Shown: positions 44,898-55,941, counted from the stretch's first letter. The stretch: 64,000 nt of DNA from Candidatus Aquicultor sp. (GCA_036504445.1 DASXVE010000017.1:1-64000); one strand, 5' to 3'. The notes: a model not told the origin generated them from the sequence alone. Made by a program: numbers and translations.

Positions 44898-45202
44898 AGA
44901 AAATGTATGCTCCTTATTGAATCTAAGTATTTCAGACGTATGTGAACGCAAGTATTCCTAGACGATTATAGTACAGCAAACCGGATTGTAGGGCTAGCAT
45001 ATATCTTCGCTACAGGTAATTTGCCGTTTACACGCTATATGTGACGTTTGCCTAGCGTACAAGCTGGTTACAATATCTAGTAGAGATATAAAAGCGAATA
45101 GTTATGAAAAGATTTTATATTGGAATAGATAAAACCGAAGCAGTGGCTGCGCAATTTTTCAGTAACTGCGATCGTATTGATAAGCCTAAGAGCTGATAAA
45201 GG

Positions 45203-46978
45203 ATGATGATTATGGCCGAGCAGGCGCTCCGGCGCGGGGAAATCGACAATAACGAAGCGGCTAATATTCTTGATGAGATAGGCGATATGCTCGACGTTAT
45301 CGGCGAGAGCACGTTTAGGATACGCGCGTATCATAAAGCGGCAGCGAGCATACGCGCACTTAGCAGACCCCTTACGGAGATATATGCCGAGGGCGGTGTA
45401 GAAGCATTGGAAGCAATTCCCGGTGTGGGCGCGCATACGGCGCAGCGGCTTGAAGAGCTCATAACGACAGGGCGGCTGCCCTACTACGAGGACCTAAAGA
45501 AAAAAGTACCCGAGTCGCTCACGGAGCTTATGGATATACCGGGTCTCGGCCCTAAGAAAGCAAAACGGATCTATGATGAGCTCGGCATTAGCACGATGGA
45601 TGAGCTTGAAAAAGCCGTTGCCGAGCATAAGTTGGAGCGCATGCGGGGCTTCGGTCGAAAAACCGAGGAAAACATCGAACGAGGCATCCGGCAATTCGAA
45701 AAAATGCACGAGCGCATCCTCTTGTCGGAAGCGTATCCTATCGCGCACGAGATAGTTGAACTGCTGCGGAAACAGCCCTTCGTCGAACGGGCGAATCTAG
45801 CGGGGAGCCTGCGGCGTATGCGAGATACCATAGGCGATATCGACTTGCTTGCGTCGAGCACCGATCCCGGGATGGTTATGGATTTCTTCACAACAATGCC
45901 GGAAGTGGCGTATACGCTGGCCAAAGGAGATACAAAGAGCAGTATCGTTGCGCGCAACGGCCTGCAGATAGACCTACGTGTCGTTGCCCCGCACGAATAT
46001 GGCGCCGCGCTTCAGTATTTTACCGGATCTAAAGCGCACAATATCCACTTGCGCGATATCTCGAGACGGCGGGGGCTCAAGTTAAACGAATACGGCGTTT
46101 TCGATATGGTAACGGATGAACGGCTTGCCGGCAGGACGGAAGAAGAAGTCTATCAGATAATGGATATGGACACGCCCCCGCCTACGATTCGCGAGGACAA
46201 GGGCGAAATCGAAGCGGCTCAGGCGCATAAATTGCCCGCACTAGTGCAGTTGAGCGATATCAAAGGCGACTTTCACGTGCACAGCAACTGGAGCGATGGC
46301 ATTAACGATATCGAAGCAATTGTTAATATGGCGCGTGAGATCGGCTACACATTCATAACGATTTCCGATCATACTGAAAAACTGCGTATAGCCGGCGGCC
46401 TTACCCCCGAAGAGCTCGAACAACAAATACGGGAAATACGCGAGCTTAATGAGCGCTACACCGATATAGAAATTATGTGCGGCATGGAAACCAACATCGA
46501 CAATGAAGGTAACATCGATTTCGGGCCGGAGGTATTGGGCCGGGTTGATGTCGTTATCGCCTCGGTTCACGGTGGTTTCAATCAATCGAGAGAACAGATG
46601 ACGAGGCGGATTGTAAGGGCGATTGAGAACCCTTATGTCGGCATCATCGGTCACCCGACCGGGCGTATTCTCGGCCAGCGGCCGCCGTATGATGTTGATT
46701 TGCAGGCTGTGTTCAAAGCAGCGGCGGGCACCGGAACGTTTCTCGAGCTGAACGCCTATCCGAACCGGCTCGACCTCAAAGACGATTACCTGCGCGAAGC
46801 TAAGGACCGTTACGGCTGCAAATTTACGATTGACACCGATTCCCATGTCACCGGCAATATGGTCTATATGCGCTACGGTGTCGCGACGGCGCAGCGCGGC
46901 TGGCTTACCAAAGAGGATGTTATCAACACTTACGACGTCGCAGAGATCAAGCGTTTAATGCGGCAGAAGAGACCGTAG
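45203..46978 (+). CDS. polX: Family X DNA polymerase with PHP domain (PolX)
   Basis: 591 residues. Helix-hairpin-helix regions IPGVGAHTAQRLEELI and IPGLGPKKAKRIYDEL; nucleotidyltransferase GSLRRMRDTIGDIDLL with the Asp pair; C-terminal PHP with DFHVHSNWSDG, SDHTEKL, GMETNID, ASVHGGF, IGHPTGR and DTDSH. Repair polymerase with 3'-5' exonuclease. ATG 45212 (AAAGGA eight bases upstream) may be the true start. Confidence 0.94.
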   Translation: MMIMAEQALRRGEIDNNEAANILDEIGDMLDVIGESTFRIRAYHKAAASIRALSRPLTEIYAEGGVEALEAIPGVGAHTAQRLEELITTGRLPYYEDLKKKVPESLTELMDIPGLGPKKAKRIYDELGISTMDELEKAVAEHKLERMRGFGRKTEENIERGIRQFEKMHERILLSEAYPIAHEIVELLRKQPFVERANLAGSLRRMRDTIGDIDLLASSTDPGMVMDFFTTMPEVAYTLAKGDTKSSIVARNGLQIDLRVVAPHEYGAALQYFTGSKAHNIHLRDISRRRGLKLNEYGVFDMVTDERLAGRTEEEVYQIMDMDTPPPTIREDKGEIEAAQAHKLPALVQLSDIKGDFHVHSNWSDGINDIEAIVNMAREIGYTFITISDHTEKLRIAGGLTPEELEQQIREIRELNERYTDIEIMCGMETNIDNEGNIDFGPEVLGRVDVVIASVHGGFNQSREQMTRRIVRAIENPYVGIIGHPTGRILGQRPPYDVDLQAVFKAAAGTGTFLELNAYPNRLDLKDDYLREAKDRYGCKFTIDTDSHVTGNMVYMRYGVATAQRGWLTKEDVINTYDVAEIKRLMRQKRP

Positions 46979-47000
46979 TATATGCTATAATTTATTCTTA

Positions 47001-47663
47001 ATGTTGACCACAAAAAGTATTACCGATGTTTATAACCCATTGCCGGTTTCGTTTTACGAACGCCGTACCGACGAAGTTGCGGTCGATCTGCTGGGTAAGA
47101 TAATCGTCAGAACTATGCCAAAATCAGTACTTGTCGCGCGCATCGTCGAGACGGAGGCGTATTTCGGTGAGAATGACCCGGCGAGCCACGCATGCCGCGG
47201 CATGACGTCCCGGAATGCGATAATGTTCGGCCGGGCCGGAAAGGCCTATGTCTATCTTAATTACGGCGTGCATAGCCTGCTCAATGTTGTTACCGAGCCC
47301 GATGGGCATGCAGGAGCGGTTCTTATACGGGCGATCGAGCCTCTATCCGGCGTTGGGGAGATGTTTGAAAACCGGCCTGCCAAGAGCACGGTTGAACTTA
47401 CGAACGGGCCGGGCAAACTAACCAAGGCTTTGAGTATCGATTTGCGTGATAACGGTGCGGATGTAACCGTACCGGGCTGTCTTTTTTTCGCGGACTGCAG
47501 TTACGACGCTCGCGGCAAATGCGACGGTAGCAATAATCACAGGCGCTCAGCCGATGATGCCGGTAAGTTTGCAGTCGCCGCATCTTCGAGGATAGGCATA
47601 TCTGCAGGCACAGACATGCTTTTAAGGTTTACCATTGACGGGAATCCATACGTGAGTCGTTAA
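47001..47663 (+). CDS. DNA-3-methyladenine glycosylase (AAG/MPG family)
   Basis: 220 residues. RIVETEAYFGENDPASHA contains the catalytic Glu; AYVYLNYGVHSLLNVV, AVLIRAIEPL and NGPGKLTKAL are the other family blocks. Removes alkylated bases; adjacent to polX in the same direction, consistent with a base-excision repair pair. No clear ribosome site. Confidence 0.93.
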   Translation: MLTTKSITDVYNPLPVSFYERRTDEVAVDLLGKIIVRTMPKSVLVARIVETEAYFGENDPASHACRGMTSRNAIMFGRAGKAYVYLNYGVHSLLNVVTEPDGHAGAVLIRAIEPLSGVGEMFENRPAKSTVELTNGPGKLTKALSIDLRDNGADVTVPGCLFFADCSYDARGKCDGSNNHRRSADDAGKFAVAASSRIGISAGTDMLLRFTIDGNPYVSR

Positions 47664-47721
47664 AGTGGTAAAAACAAGTATTTTAGATATGTGTTCTTAT
47701 CTCAAGGAGGTTGTGTAAAAG

Positions 47722-48675
47722 ATGAAGTTGCGCGCAATGTACGATTTAGCGGTTGAGCTTGGAATTAATCATGATCCGCGCGGTGAAGCCGAAATTGAAA
47801 AACTCCTCGACAAAAAGAAGGAAGCATATGAGGGGCTCAAAGATGACGAAAAAGAATACTTCGACGTTGAGTCGCTCGATAACCCGTATACCGATACCCG
47901 GATTCTCTTGGGCGATCCCGACATGGAGATCAGGGGCTTAATGGCCGGTATCGACATGGAAACGCAAGAGATTGTTCTTGCCGACCGGTTACGTGAAAAA
48001 GGTGAGACAATCGATCTTGTCCATGCACACCATCCCGAAGGCCGGGCGCTTGCGGAGTTGGCGGGCGTTATGGCGATGCAAGCCGATATGTGGGAAAAGC
48101 AGGGTGTACCGATCAATGTCGGTGAAGATTTAATCGGCGAACGGATGGCCGAGGTTCGCCGGGGTCTTATGCCCGTAAACCACATGCGCTCTGTCGATGC
48201 GGCCAAACTTCTTGGATTCGCGTTTATGTGCACGCATACACCGTGCGATAACATGGTACAAGGATTTGTCCAGCGCCATGTCGATGCGAAATCCCCGAGC
48301 ACGCTCGGCGATATTGTTAAAGCGCTTCGCGAGATACCTGAGTATAAAGATGCGGCAAAAAAGGGAAGCGGCCCAACGCTCATAGCCGGTGAAGCGAGCA
48401 AACGTCCTGGTAGAATCGTCGTTGATATGACAGGCGGTACCGAAGGGCCCGAGAGCGCGATGGAGCGGCTCAGCACAGCCGGCGTCGGCACCATAATCGG
48501 TATGCACTTTAGCGAGAAGCTCAGGAAGAAAGCAAGCGAAAGCCACATCAATCTTATAGTGGCAGGTCATATCGCAAGCGATGCGATAGGAATGAACTTG
48601 TACCTCGATAAAATAGAAGCTCAGGGCGTTAAAGTCATAACGACTTCCGGATTAATGCGTGTGCAACGGGGTTAA
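47722..48675 (+). CDS. NIF3-like metal-binding protein
   Basis: 317 residues. Similar in layout to the NGG1p-interacting NIF3 family found in monoderms: VHAHHPEGRAL, FMCTHTPCDNMV and the C-terminal GMHFSEKLRKKA then INLIVAGHIASDAIGMN contain conserved His, Asp and Glu likely to bind two metals. CAAGGAGG lies before ATG. Biochemical role unresolved in the family. Confidence 0.65.
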   Translation: MKLRAMYDLAVELGINHDPRGEAEIEKLLDKKKEAYEGLKDDEKEYFDVESLDNPYTDTRILLGDPDMEIRGLMAGIDMETQEIVLADRLREKGETIDLVHAHHPEGRALAELAGVMAMQADMWEKQGVPINVGEDLIGERMAEVRRGLMPVNHMRSVDAAKLLGFAFMCTHTPCDNMVQGFVQRHVDAKSPSTLGDIVKALREIPEYKDAAKKGSGPTLIAGEASKRPGRIVVDMTGGTEGPESAMERLSTAGVGTIIGMHFSEKLRKKASESHINLIVAGHIASDAIGMNLYLDKIEAQGVKVITTSGLMRVQRG

Positions 48676-48771
48676 CAGGGGATAAGTAAAGGTTTCAAAA
48701 AGCCACGAATGGTTACATATCTTATGAAGCTGAACCAAACCGCATTAACACGAGATATATCAGGCGAGATA

Positions 48772-50157
48772 ATGAAATTCTTAGCTGTGATTGCCGGAAA
48801 GATCATAATACTATTGAGCAGGCTTTTTAAAGCCGGCGGCGGCTCAGCCCTCCCAGGGCTTGTCGCACTTAGGATCGACCCACGGCTTATTGCTAAGATA
48901 ACAAGCAAGCTTAAACACGGCACAATCGTTATAACCGGAACGAACGGCAAAACGACCACCGCAAAATATGCGGCGGAGATACTGCGCGAGTCAGGTTATA
49001 AGGTCGTGCATAACCGGACGGGCTCTAATCTTGTTCGGGGGATAGCGTCGGCTTTGATCGAGCAATCGACGATATTTGGCCGGACGCGCGGTGATATCGG
49101 GCTCTTCGAGGTGGATGAAGCCACAATGCCGAACGCCATACCGCAACTGAAACCAAAAATCGTGCTGGTGACAAACCTTTTTAGAGATCAGCTCGACCGC
49201 TATGGTGAACTCGATACCACCGCGCGAATGATAGGCAGTTCAATCGCGCCGCTTCAGGGTGCAATGGTGCTTCTTAATGCAGACGATCCGCTGGTAGCAT
49301 GGCTTGCCCGTGATGTAAATGAGCGCAGTAGAGTCGCGTTCTTCGGCCTCGACGAAGCCCGTTACATATCGACCTCCAGAGCATCAATGGACAGCAAGGA
49401 CTGTATTATATGTGGCTCAGAGCTGCAATTTGACCGGCGTTTCTACGGTCATCTCGGGCTCTATTCCTGCCCGAACTGCGACTTTAAACGGCCTCCGCTC
49501 GACTTCGAAGCGCATAACATCTACCTGCACGGGGTTAAGAATTCATCCGTAACCTTGCGCGGCAGCGACAAATCGCTGGATGTCGCACTCGGATTATCGG
49601 GCACCTACAATGTGTATAATTCTCTCGCCGCATACGCGCTTGTATCAACCTTAGATGTGGATGAGCGCAATATCTCTATGGCGCTGACGAATTCAGATGC
49701 GGCGTTCGGCCGCATGGAGCGCTTCGTGGTAAACGGCAAGGAAACCTATCTTCTGCTTATTAAAAACCCGATCGGCTTAACGCAGATCGCCGAGACGCTC
49801 AGCACCGATAGCGAAGCGCGAAATTTTATGCTCGTGCTAAACGATAACTTTGCGGACGGCACCGATATTTCATGGATATGGGATGCCGATATCTCAGCGT
49901 TACCCAGGCACTCGAACTTTATCTACACAACGGGAATCAGGGCGGGGGATATGGCGCTTCGCTTTAAATATGAAGGATTCGAGACGGGTAAGATTGTCTT
50001 AGTTGAAACGATCGATGATGCTTTTGAACAGGCGTTATCGCGCACTGGCGATGGTGAAACGTTGTACGTTCTGGCGACGTATACCGGTATGCTGCATATA
50101 AGGAATTACTTGACGAGAAAAGGCTTTGTCGAGGGTTTCTGGAAGGAAGTCGCATGA
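48772..50157 (+). CDS. murT: Lipid II isoglutaminyl synthase, MurT subunit
   Basis: 461 residues from ATG 48772 (GGCGAG upstream; 48709 is possible but lacks a site). Mur ligase P-loop GTNGKTTTAKY, NRTGSNLVRGIASAL and the MurT-specific zinc ribbon CIICGSEL...YSCPNCDF. Amidates the D-Glu of lipid II with GatD. Overlaps gatD by four bases. This pair is typical of monoderm bacteria. Confidence 0.95.
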   Translation: MKFLAVIAGKIIILLSRLFKAGGGSALPGLVALRIDPRLIAKITSKLKHGTIVITGTNGKTTTAKYAAEILRESGYKVVHNRTGSNLVRGIASALIEQSTIFGRTRGDIGLFEVDEATMPNAIPQLKPKIVLVTNLFRDQLDRYGELDTTARMIGSSIAPLQGAMVLLNADDPLVAWLARDVNERSRVAFFGLDEARYISTSRASMDSKDCIICGSELQFDRRFYGHLGLYSCPNCDFKRPPLDFEAHNIYLHGVKNSSVTLRGSDKSLDVALGLSGTYNVYNSLAAYALVSTLDVDERNISMALTNSDAAFGRMERFVVNGKETYLLLIKNPIGLTQIAETLSTDSEARNFMLVLNDNFADGTDISWIWDADISALPRHSNFIYTTGIRAGDMALRFKYEGFETGKIVLVETIDDAFEQALSRTGDGETLYVLATYTGMLHIRNYLTRKGFVEGFWKEVA

Positions 50158-50954
50158 GCAACATCAGCATCAATCTCTACCATTTGTATCCGGATGCGAT
50201 GAACCTTTACGGTGATTACGGAAACGTTCTTGCACTTGTTAAACGGTGCGAGTGGCGCGGCTTCGATGTTGTCGTAACCCATGTCAAGCAGGGTGATTCG
50301 GTTGATTTTAATGCAGCCGATATCATTCTCATGGGCGGCGGGCAAGATCGCTCGCAGCAGGTAATCGCTCATGATCTGAAACAACGGGAGTGCGCGTTAA
50401 AAGAGGCTATCGAGCAGGGGGTATGCGCGCTCACGGTTTGCGGGGCATACCAGCTCTTTGGGCATTACTTTAGGACAAAGGAAGGCCTTGAGCTACCCGG
50501 CATCGGTGTATTTGACGTGCATACAGAAGGAAGCGACGACCGCATGATCGGCAACACGCTTATCGACTGCTATTCATTTATGACACCGGTAGATAGAGCG
50601 CTGTTATTCAGGGGCTCGAAGCTGCGGAAGCTTGAGCTCGTAGGGTTCGAAAACCATAGCGGGAAAACATACTTGCAAGAAGACGTTACGCCTTTTGGCA
50701 AAGTTATCAAAGGTTATGGCAATGATGGCGCGTCTCAGCATGAAGGCTGCCGTTACAAAAACGCTTTCGGCACCTATTTACACGGCCCGCTTCTGCCGAA
50801 AAACCCCTGGTTCGCCGATTACCTGATTGTGCTCGCACTTCGCAGGAAATATGGTGAGAATATCGAAGTTATAGAGCTCGACAATTCGATGGAAGCCGCA
50901 GCTTTTTATGGGGCGAAGAAGCGAGCGCTCACCGCAAAGACCACTCACATATAG
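50154..50954 (+). CDS. gatD: Lipid II isoglutaminyl synthase, GatD glutaminase subunit
   Basis: 266 residues, class I glutaminase fold. LMGGGQDRSQQ, nucleophile Cys in TVCGAYQLFGHYF, and His in GTYLHGPLLPKNP. Delivers ammonia to MurT. Confidence 0.95.
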   Translation: MSNISINLYHLYPDAMNLYGDYGNVLALVKRCEWRGFDVVVTHVKQGDSVDFNAADIILMGGGQDRSQQVIAHDLKQRECALKEAIEQGVCALTVCGAYQLFGHYFRTKEGLELPGIGVFDVHTEGSDDRMIGNTLIDCYSFMTPVDRALLFRGSKLRKLELVGFENHSGKTYLQEDVTPFGKVIKGYGNDGASQHEGCRYKNAFGTYLHGPLLPKNPWFADYLIVLALRRKYGENIEVIELDNSMEAAAFYGAKKRALTAKTTHI

Positions 50955-51029
50955 CTGCATTAGCAAAAACGATCCCCACGTAAACCGATGGCATATACGG
51001 ATGGATGCAATACAAGCCGCTGTAACTAG

Positions 51030-53216
51030 CTACTGCTGATAGGTCGTGGACGGCCTATCGCCATTGCCGGTACCTTGCTGATCCGGCTGCCGGTTTTGTT
51101 GATTTTGGCGTTGCTGGCCGGGCGGGGTCACCGACGTATTCGGTTGCGTTTGTTGCCAGGAATTGCCGGAGTTGTTTTGTGTTGATGGCGTTGACGGTGC
51201 GGTTGAATCTACCGGTGGCGCTTGTGTGGTTTGCGGTGTTTGCCATGATGTGTCTTGTGTCGTCGTCGATTGCTGCTGCCCTTGCTGCTGGTTCCATTGG
51301 TTATGAAGGGACCTCCTTCGAGATTTGCGCGGTCCGCCAGAATAGTTCTTGTTATCCGCGTTTATGGATGATTTATCAGAGTGTGAGCGAGAATCCCAAG
51401 CTCCTTTAGGTTCGGGGAAACTCGATGCAGGCGTATCTACCAGCACTCTTTTCATGTAACGCTCCCAAATCGAAGCGGGGATAATACCTCCGTACGCGCG
51501 GTTACCGTGCACATCATACATCGAAACCTGCGCTTGCGGGTAACCCATCCAAACAGCAGTTGCGAGGTTTGGGGTGAAACCGACAAACCAGGCGTCCCGG
51601 TATTCTTCGTTCGTACCGGTTTTGCCGGCTGCGGGGCGACCTATATCGGCGGCCGTGCCCGTGCCGCGTGTTATAACGCCGCGAAGTATATCTATCGCCT
51701 CGGCTGCGACTTGCGGGCTAATCGCTCGTGACCTGGACGGCATCGCTTGTGCGAAAAGATCGCCATTTGGATCCAATATGCTGGAAATTGCCACAGGTTT
51801 TATGTAAATACCGCCGTTTGCCAGTGTAGCATACGCACTCGCCATCTCAAGCGGCGACACGCCGACAGTCAAACCGCCGATTCCCATAGACGGGTATGGG
51901 TGGTTGTACGTGGTAATACCCATAGCATGGGCAGTACGCCATACGTTTTTGGGGCCGACTTTGACGGTGAGCCGTGCGTATACGGCATTAATCGAATGCA
52001 CGGTGGCATCGCGCAGCGTTATATCGCCGCTGCTTTCACCTTCGCAGTTGTGTACGATCCAGGGGTTGGGCCCCCCGATACGTATAGCTTGAGGTGAACT
52101 GCCATCAAACATATCGTTAGGCGAATATCCTTGTTTTAACGCCGTGACAAGCACAAATGTTTTAAATGAAGATCCAGGCTGGCGTTTGCCTTGTGTCGCA
52201 AGATTATATTTTAATGTGCTGAAATTACGGCCGCCCGCCATCGCAACGATATGGCCGTTTTTTGGGTTTATCGATACTAAAGCGGCTTCAGGATCGTGCT
52301 TGTAGTAAAGCTCGTTGTCAATCGCGTTTTCCGCGATGTGCTGCGCCCGCAAGTTAAGCGTCGTGTAAACCCGCAGGCCGCCCTTAAAGACCTTATCCAC
52401 ACCATAGTGGTCGATTAGCTCTTTCTTTACGTATTCTACAAAATGAGGGCAGATAATGGTTTCCGACTTAAGAGCTGTGAGCCTCGGCTTTGTTTGCTTA
52501 GCCGCATCCGCCATTTCCGGTGTTATCATATGCAACTTGACCATTTTATCGAGAACGATCCTCTGTCGCTCATAGGCATGCTCAGGGTTCGTATACGGGG
52601 AGAAATACTCGGGTGACTTGGTAACACCCGCAAGCAACGCGCCCTCGGCCAGCGACAAGCTGCTAACCTTTTTGTCAAAAAAGACCTCTGACGCAGCCTC
52701 TATTCCGTACGCACCCTGACCGAAGTAAATGGTATTAAGATACGCTTCGAGTATCTTTCGCTTCGAGTACTTTTGCTCGAGCTTTGATGCCAGGAACACC
52801 TCGCGAAGCTTTCTCGTAACCGTACGGTCCTTCTCTCCGATACTGTTTTTTACGTATTGTTGCGTTATCGTGCTACCGCCTTCAACGACTTTGCCGCTTT
52901 TAATATCCGTTACCAGCGCCCGCGCGATACCGTAGTAATCAACCCCGTGATGTTCGTAGTAGCGCTCGTCTTCAATTGCAACAAACGCCTGCTGAACATG
53001 GTTGGGCACTTTGCTGAGCGGTACATCCTCGCGGTTTTCAAGGTATAAACGGGCGAGGACAGTTCCGTTGTCGGCCATAACATACGATCTTTGGGCGGTT
53101 TGAGTTATTCCCAAGTTTTCTACTTTCGTAAACTGATCTGCTTCTCCGGCAAAGCTATCGGCAAGAAAGACAGTGAGAAAGAATCCCAATAATATTAAAA
53201 AGAAATATTTCTTCAA
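51030..53216 (-). CDS. Class A penicillin-binding protein
   Basis: 728 residues. N-terminal signal-anchor (FFLILLGFFLTVFLADSFAG); GT51 glycosyltransferase with EDERYYEHHGVDYYGIAR and GGSTITQQYVKN; transpeptidase with SxxK in PGSSFKTFVL, SIN in VHSINAVYA and KTGTNEEYRDAWFVGF; last 90 residues are a Gln/Pro/Thr/Ser-rich low-complexity tail, a feature common in monoderm PBPs. Builds peptidoglycan. Divergent from the U32 peptidase gene. Confidence 0.94.
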   Translation of the reverse strand: MKKYFFLILLGFFLTVFLADSFAGEADQFTKVENLGITQTAQRSYVMADNGTVLARLYLENREDVPLSKVPNHVQQAFVAIEDERYYEHHGVDYYGIARALVTDIKSGKVVEGGSTITQQYVKNSIGEKDRTVTRKLREVFLASKLEQKYSKRKILEAYLNTIYFGQGAYGIEAASEVFFDKKVSSLSLAEGALLAGVTKSPEYFSPYTNPEHAYERQRIVLDKMVKLHMITPEMADAAKQTKPRLTALKSETIICPHFVEYVKKELIDHYGVDKVFKGGLRVYTTLNLRAQHIAENAIDNELYYKHDPEAALVSINPKNGHIVAMAGGRNFSTLKYNLATQGKRQPGSSFKTFVLVTALKQGYSPNDMFDGSSPQAIRIGGPNPWIVHNCEGESSGDITLRDATVHSINAVYARLTVKVGPKNVWRTAHAMGITTYNHPYPSMGIGGLTVGVSPLEMASAYATLANGGIYIKPVAISSILDPNGDLFAQAMPSRSRAISPQVAAEAIDILRGVITRGTGTAADIGRPAAGKTGTNEEYRDAWFVGFTPNLATAVWMGYPQAQVSMYDVHGNRAYGGIIPASIWERYMKRVLVDTPASSFPEPKGAWDSRSHSDKSSINADNKNYSGGPRKSRRRSLHNQWNQQQGQQQSTTTQDTSWQTPQTTQAPPVDSTAPSTPSTQNNSGNSWQQTQPNTSVTPPGQQRQNQQNRQPDQQGTGNGDRPSTTYQQ

Positions 53217-53427
53217 CCGTCATCACTCTTTCTGCGAATGGACCATGGCTTCTGTTAGTTGAGTATGCGTGTGTTTTATCTATTCCCTAAAACGGTTTGG
53301 TTGAGCTTGAATCTTTTCAGTTTTTATCGCGATTGGGGAAAATTAAACTAATGTATAGGGCATACCTAATCTCAAGGATAGTTTTGTAATGCTTGTTTAA
53401 ATACGTGAGCTGGGGTATTTTATTACA

Positions 53428-55941
53428 ATGAACAAAAACCTTGAACTTCTAGCGCCGGCGGGCAACCGGACGGCATTTAATGCGGCGCTCAACAGCGGCG
53501 CCGACGCCATCTATGTAGGCATCGACAAATTCAGCGCACGGCGTGGGGCCGATAACTTCACCATCGAAGAGTTGTACGATGCGATAAAAGACGCTCACCT
53601 TAAAGGTGTAAGAGTATATGTCGCTTTCAATACGGTTGTTTCAGATGAAGAACTGCCATCAGCGATTGAAAACCTGGTGAAGATATATAATACCGGCACC
53701 GACGCTGTTATTGTGCAGGACTGGGGTGTATTTAAGCTGGTGCGCGAGCTGCTCCCGGGGATAAGGCTCCACGCGAGCACGCAGATGAATACGCATAACG
53801 TAGAGATGGCAAAATTCATTGAGGAACATGGGGCCTCAAGAATTACGCTTGCCCGCGAGCTATCCATCGAAGAAATCCACGACATTTGCACAGCGACCGA
53901 TATCGAGATTGAAACTTTTATCCATGGAGCGCTGTGTTTTTCATACTCGGGCCAGTGCCTTTTCAGCAGCATGGTAGGAAATCGCAGCGGCAATCGCGGC
54001 ATGTGCCCGCAAGCTTGCCGGATGAGTTACGAACTGCTCGTGCCGGGCAAAAAAGAAGAGGTTTGGCCGACACCGGGCAGGCATCTTATGAGCACGCGCG
54101 ATCTCGCCGGCATAAAACTAATCCCCGAGCTTGCTGAAGCCGGTGTCTCGGCTCTCAAGATCGAGGGGCGCATGAAGTCGCCCGAGTACGTGGCGACCGT
54201 CGTTCGCATTTATAGGGCGGCAATCGACCGCTATAAAGGCGACCCGGATAACTATCATGTTTCAGACGAGGAGATCGAGGAGCTCAAAGAAGCGTTTAGC
54301 CGCGGTTTTACCGAGGGCTATATGAAGGGGGTTCGCGACGGGCAGCTCATGAGCTTCGAACGCCCGAGCGACCGCGGCGTCCTTATCGGGCGCGTTACCT
54401 ACCTGGACGTGTATACCGCACGCCTCGGCATACAGCTCAGAAGCGAACTCTGTATCGGCGATGAAATTGAAGTATGGGTGAGCCAAGGCGGAAGAGTGCG
54501 CTCGAAAGTCGGTAAGCTCTTTGTAGACGACAAAGCAGTTGATTGTGCGCCGCAGGATTCAAAGGCGGTCGTTATTGTAGAGGGGAAACGCCACCGCATC
54601 AACACAGGCGACCGGGTATTTCGCGTGCATAACGAAAAACTGGTCCGGGCTGCGCGAGAAGTCATCAAGCGTGGCGGCGACCGCAAAATCCCGATTCACA
54701 TGAGCGCACGCATTGAGATTGATAAGCCCTTAGAGTTTACGGCGCGTGTGGCAGAGCCGTACGGCAATGAAACGTCGGAGGTAACCAGCGGTTTTCTCGC
54801 TGAGCGGGGTGAACACAGATCGCTTACCGATATCGACGTAATAGCGCAGCTAAACAGGCTCGGCAGCACCGAATACGAGGTTGAATCGTGGGACATTAAG
54901 ATCGAAGAAGGCGCGATGGTGCCGCTCGGCAAACTCAACGAACTCCGACGCGACCTCATCGAGCGCCTTGATGCCGTGCGCCTTAAAGCATATCGACGCC
55001 AAAATTTGTCGGCCCGCAGGGCGCTGGATGAACTCGATGATATCATGGCGCCTCAAAAGACTCCCCCGAAAAAGGGCAAAGCAAAGCCGATATTAGCAGC
55101 CGATGTAAGCACCGTCGACCAGGCACGTTCCGCCGCAGTCAGCGGCGCGGATTGGATATACATCAGGCCGGGCCTCAAGAGGTTGGAGCCGGTCGATTTT
55201 GAAAGATTGACCGATCTCAGATCGGCGACCGGTGTAAGAATCGCATATGCTACCGGCAACATCCTGCATGAGAAGGAAATCACCTCGCTCATGAAGTTCT
55301 TGGAGGAAAACAACGGTTCGTTCAATGCCGTGCTTGCCGATAATTTCGGGTTGTTCGAGCCCGTACAAACTCTGGGATTACCTGTGTTCCTCGATTATCA
55401 CGTCAATACTTTTAACCGGGTAGCCGCGCGGTTCTTTATGGAAGAAGTTGCCGCCAGAATCTGTCTGTCGCCGGAACTCACGCTCGACCAGGTACGGGAA
55501 ATCACGTCATCTATCAGCTGGCCGTTTGAAGTGCTGGCACACGGTTGGCTCGAGGTAATGACCACGGAGCATTGCGTACCGAGCGCCTCGAAGAAAAGCT
55601 GTGCGACGTGCGCCTACAAGAGCTTCTATATCAAGGATGAAAAGGGTTTTAAGTTCCCCATCGAGCAGGATAGCAATTGCCGCTCGCATATCTATAACTC
55701 GCGTGAACTCTACTTGCTGCCGAATACCGGGAATATCATCGACGCAGGCGTTTCTTCGATCCGCCTTCTGCTTAACCGCTACGAGGAAAAAGAAGTCCGC
55801 GATGTGGTTGCCGCGTATCGAGAGGCAATCGACCTCATAACGGCCGGTAATCCCGACATCACGTCGGTACTGAAAAAAGCCGATAATCTATTCCATAGAC
55901 AGGAATCAACAACCGGCCACTTCTTCCGCGAAGTTCAATAG
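53428..55941 (+). CDS. U32-family peptidase, long form
   Basis: 837 residues. LLAPAGNRTAFNAALNSGADAIYVG start, the U32 signature FIHGALCFSYSGQC and NRGMCPQACRMSYEL with Cys ligands, STRDLAGIKLIPELAEAG and IEGRMKSPEYVA. C-terminal DUF3656-like and second TIM-barrel half with SKKSCATCAYKSFYIKD. Relatives act on collagen-like proteins or modify 23S rRNA/tRNA; the two-barrel layout with Cys suggests RNA hydroxylation rather than proteolysis, which is inference. Confidence 0.9.
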   Translation: MNKNLELLAPAGNRTAFNAALNSGADAIYVGIDKFSARRGADNFTIEELYDAIKDAHLKGVRVYVAFNTVVSDEELPSAIENLVKIYNTGTDAVIVQDWGVFKLVRELLPGIRLHASTQMNTHNVEMAKFIEEHGASRITLARELSIEEIHDICTATDIEIETFIHGALCFSYSGQCLFSSMVGNRSGNRGMCPQACRMSYELLVPGKKEEVWPTPGRHLMSTRDLAGIKLIPELAEAGVSALKIEGRMKSPEYVATVVRIYRAAIDRYKGDPDNYHVSDEEIEELKEAFSRGFTEGYMKGVRDGQLMSFERPSDRGVLIGRVTYLDVYTARLGIQLRSELCIGDEIEVWVSQGGRVRSKVGKLFVDDKAVDCAPQDSKAVVIVEGKRHRINTGDRVFRVHNEKLVRAAREVIKRGGDRKIPIHMSARIEIDKPLEFTARVAEPYGNETSEVTSGFLAERGEHRSLTDIDVIAQLNRLGSTEYEVESWDIKIEEGAMVPLGKLNELRRDLIERLDAVRLKAYRRQNLSARRALDELDDIMAPQKTPPKKGKAKPILAADVSTVDQARSAAVSGADWIYIRPGLKRLEPVDFERLTDLRSATGVRIAYATGNILHEKEITSLMKFLEENNGSFNAVLADNFGLFEPVQTLGLPVFLDYHVNTFNRVAARFFMEEVAARICLSPELTLDQVREITSSISWPFEVLAHGWLEVMTTEHCVPSASKKSCATCAYKSFYIKDEKGFKFPIEQDSNCRSHIYNSRELYLLPNTGNIIDAGVSSIRLLLNRYEEKEVRDVVAAYREAIDLITAGNPDITSVLKKADNLFHRQESTTGHFFREVQ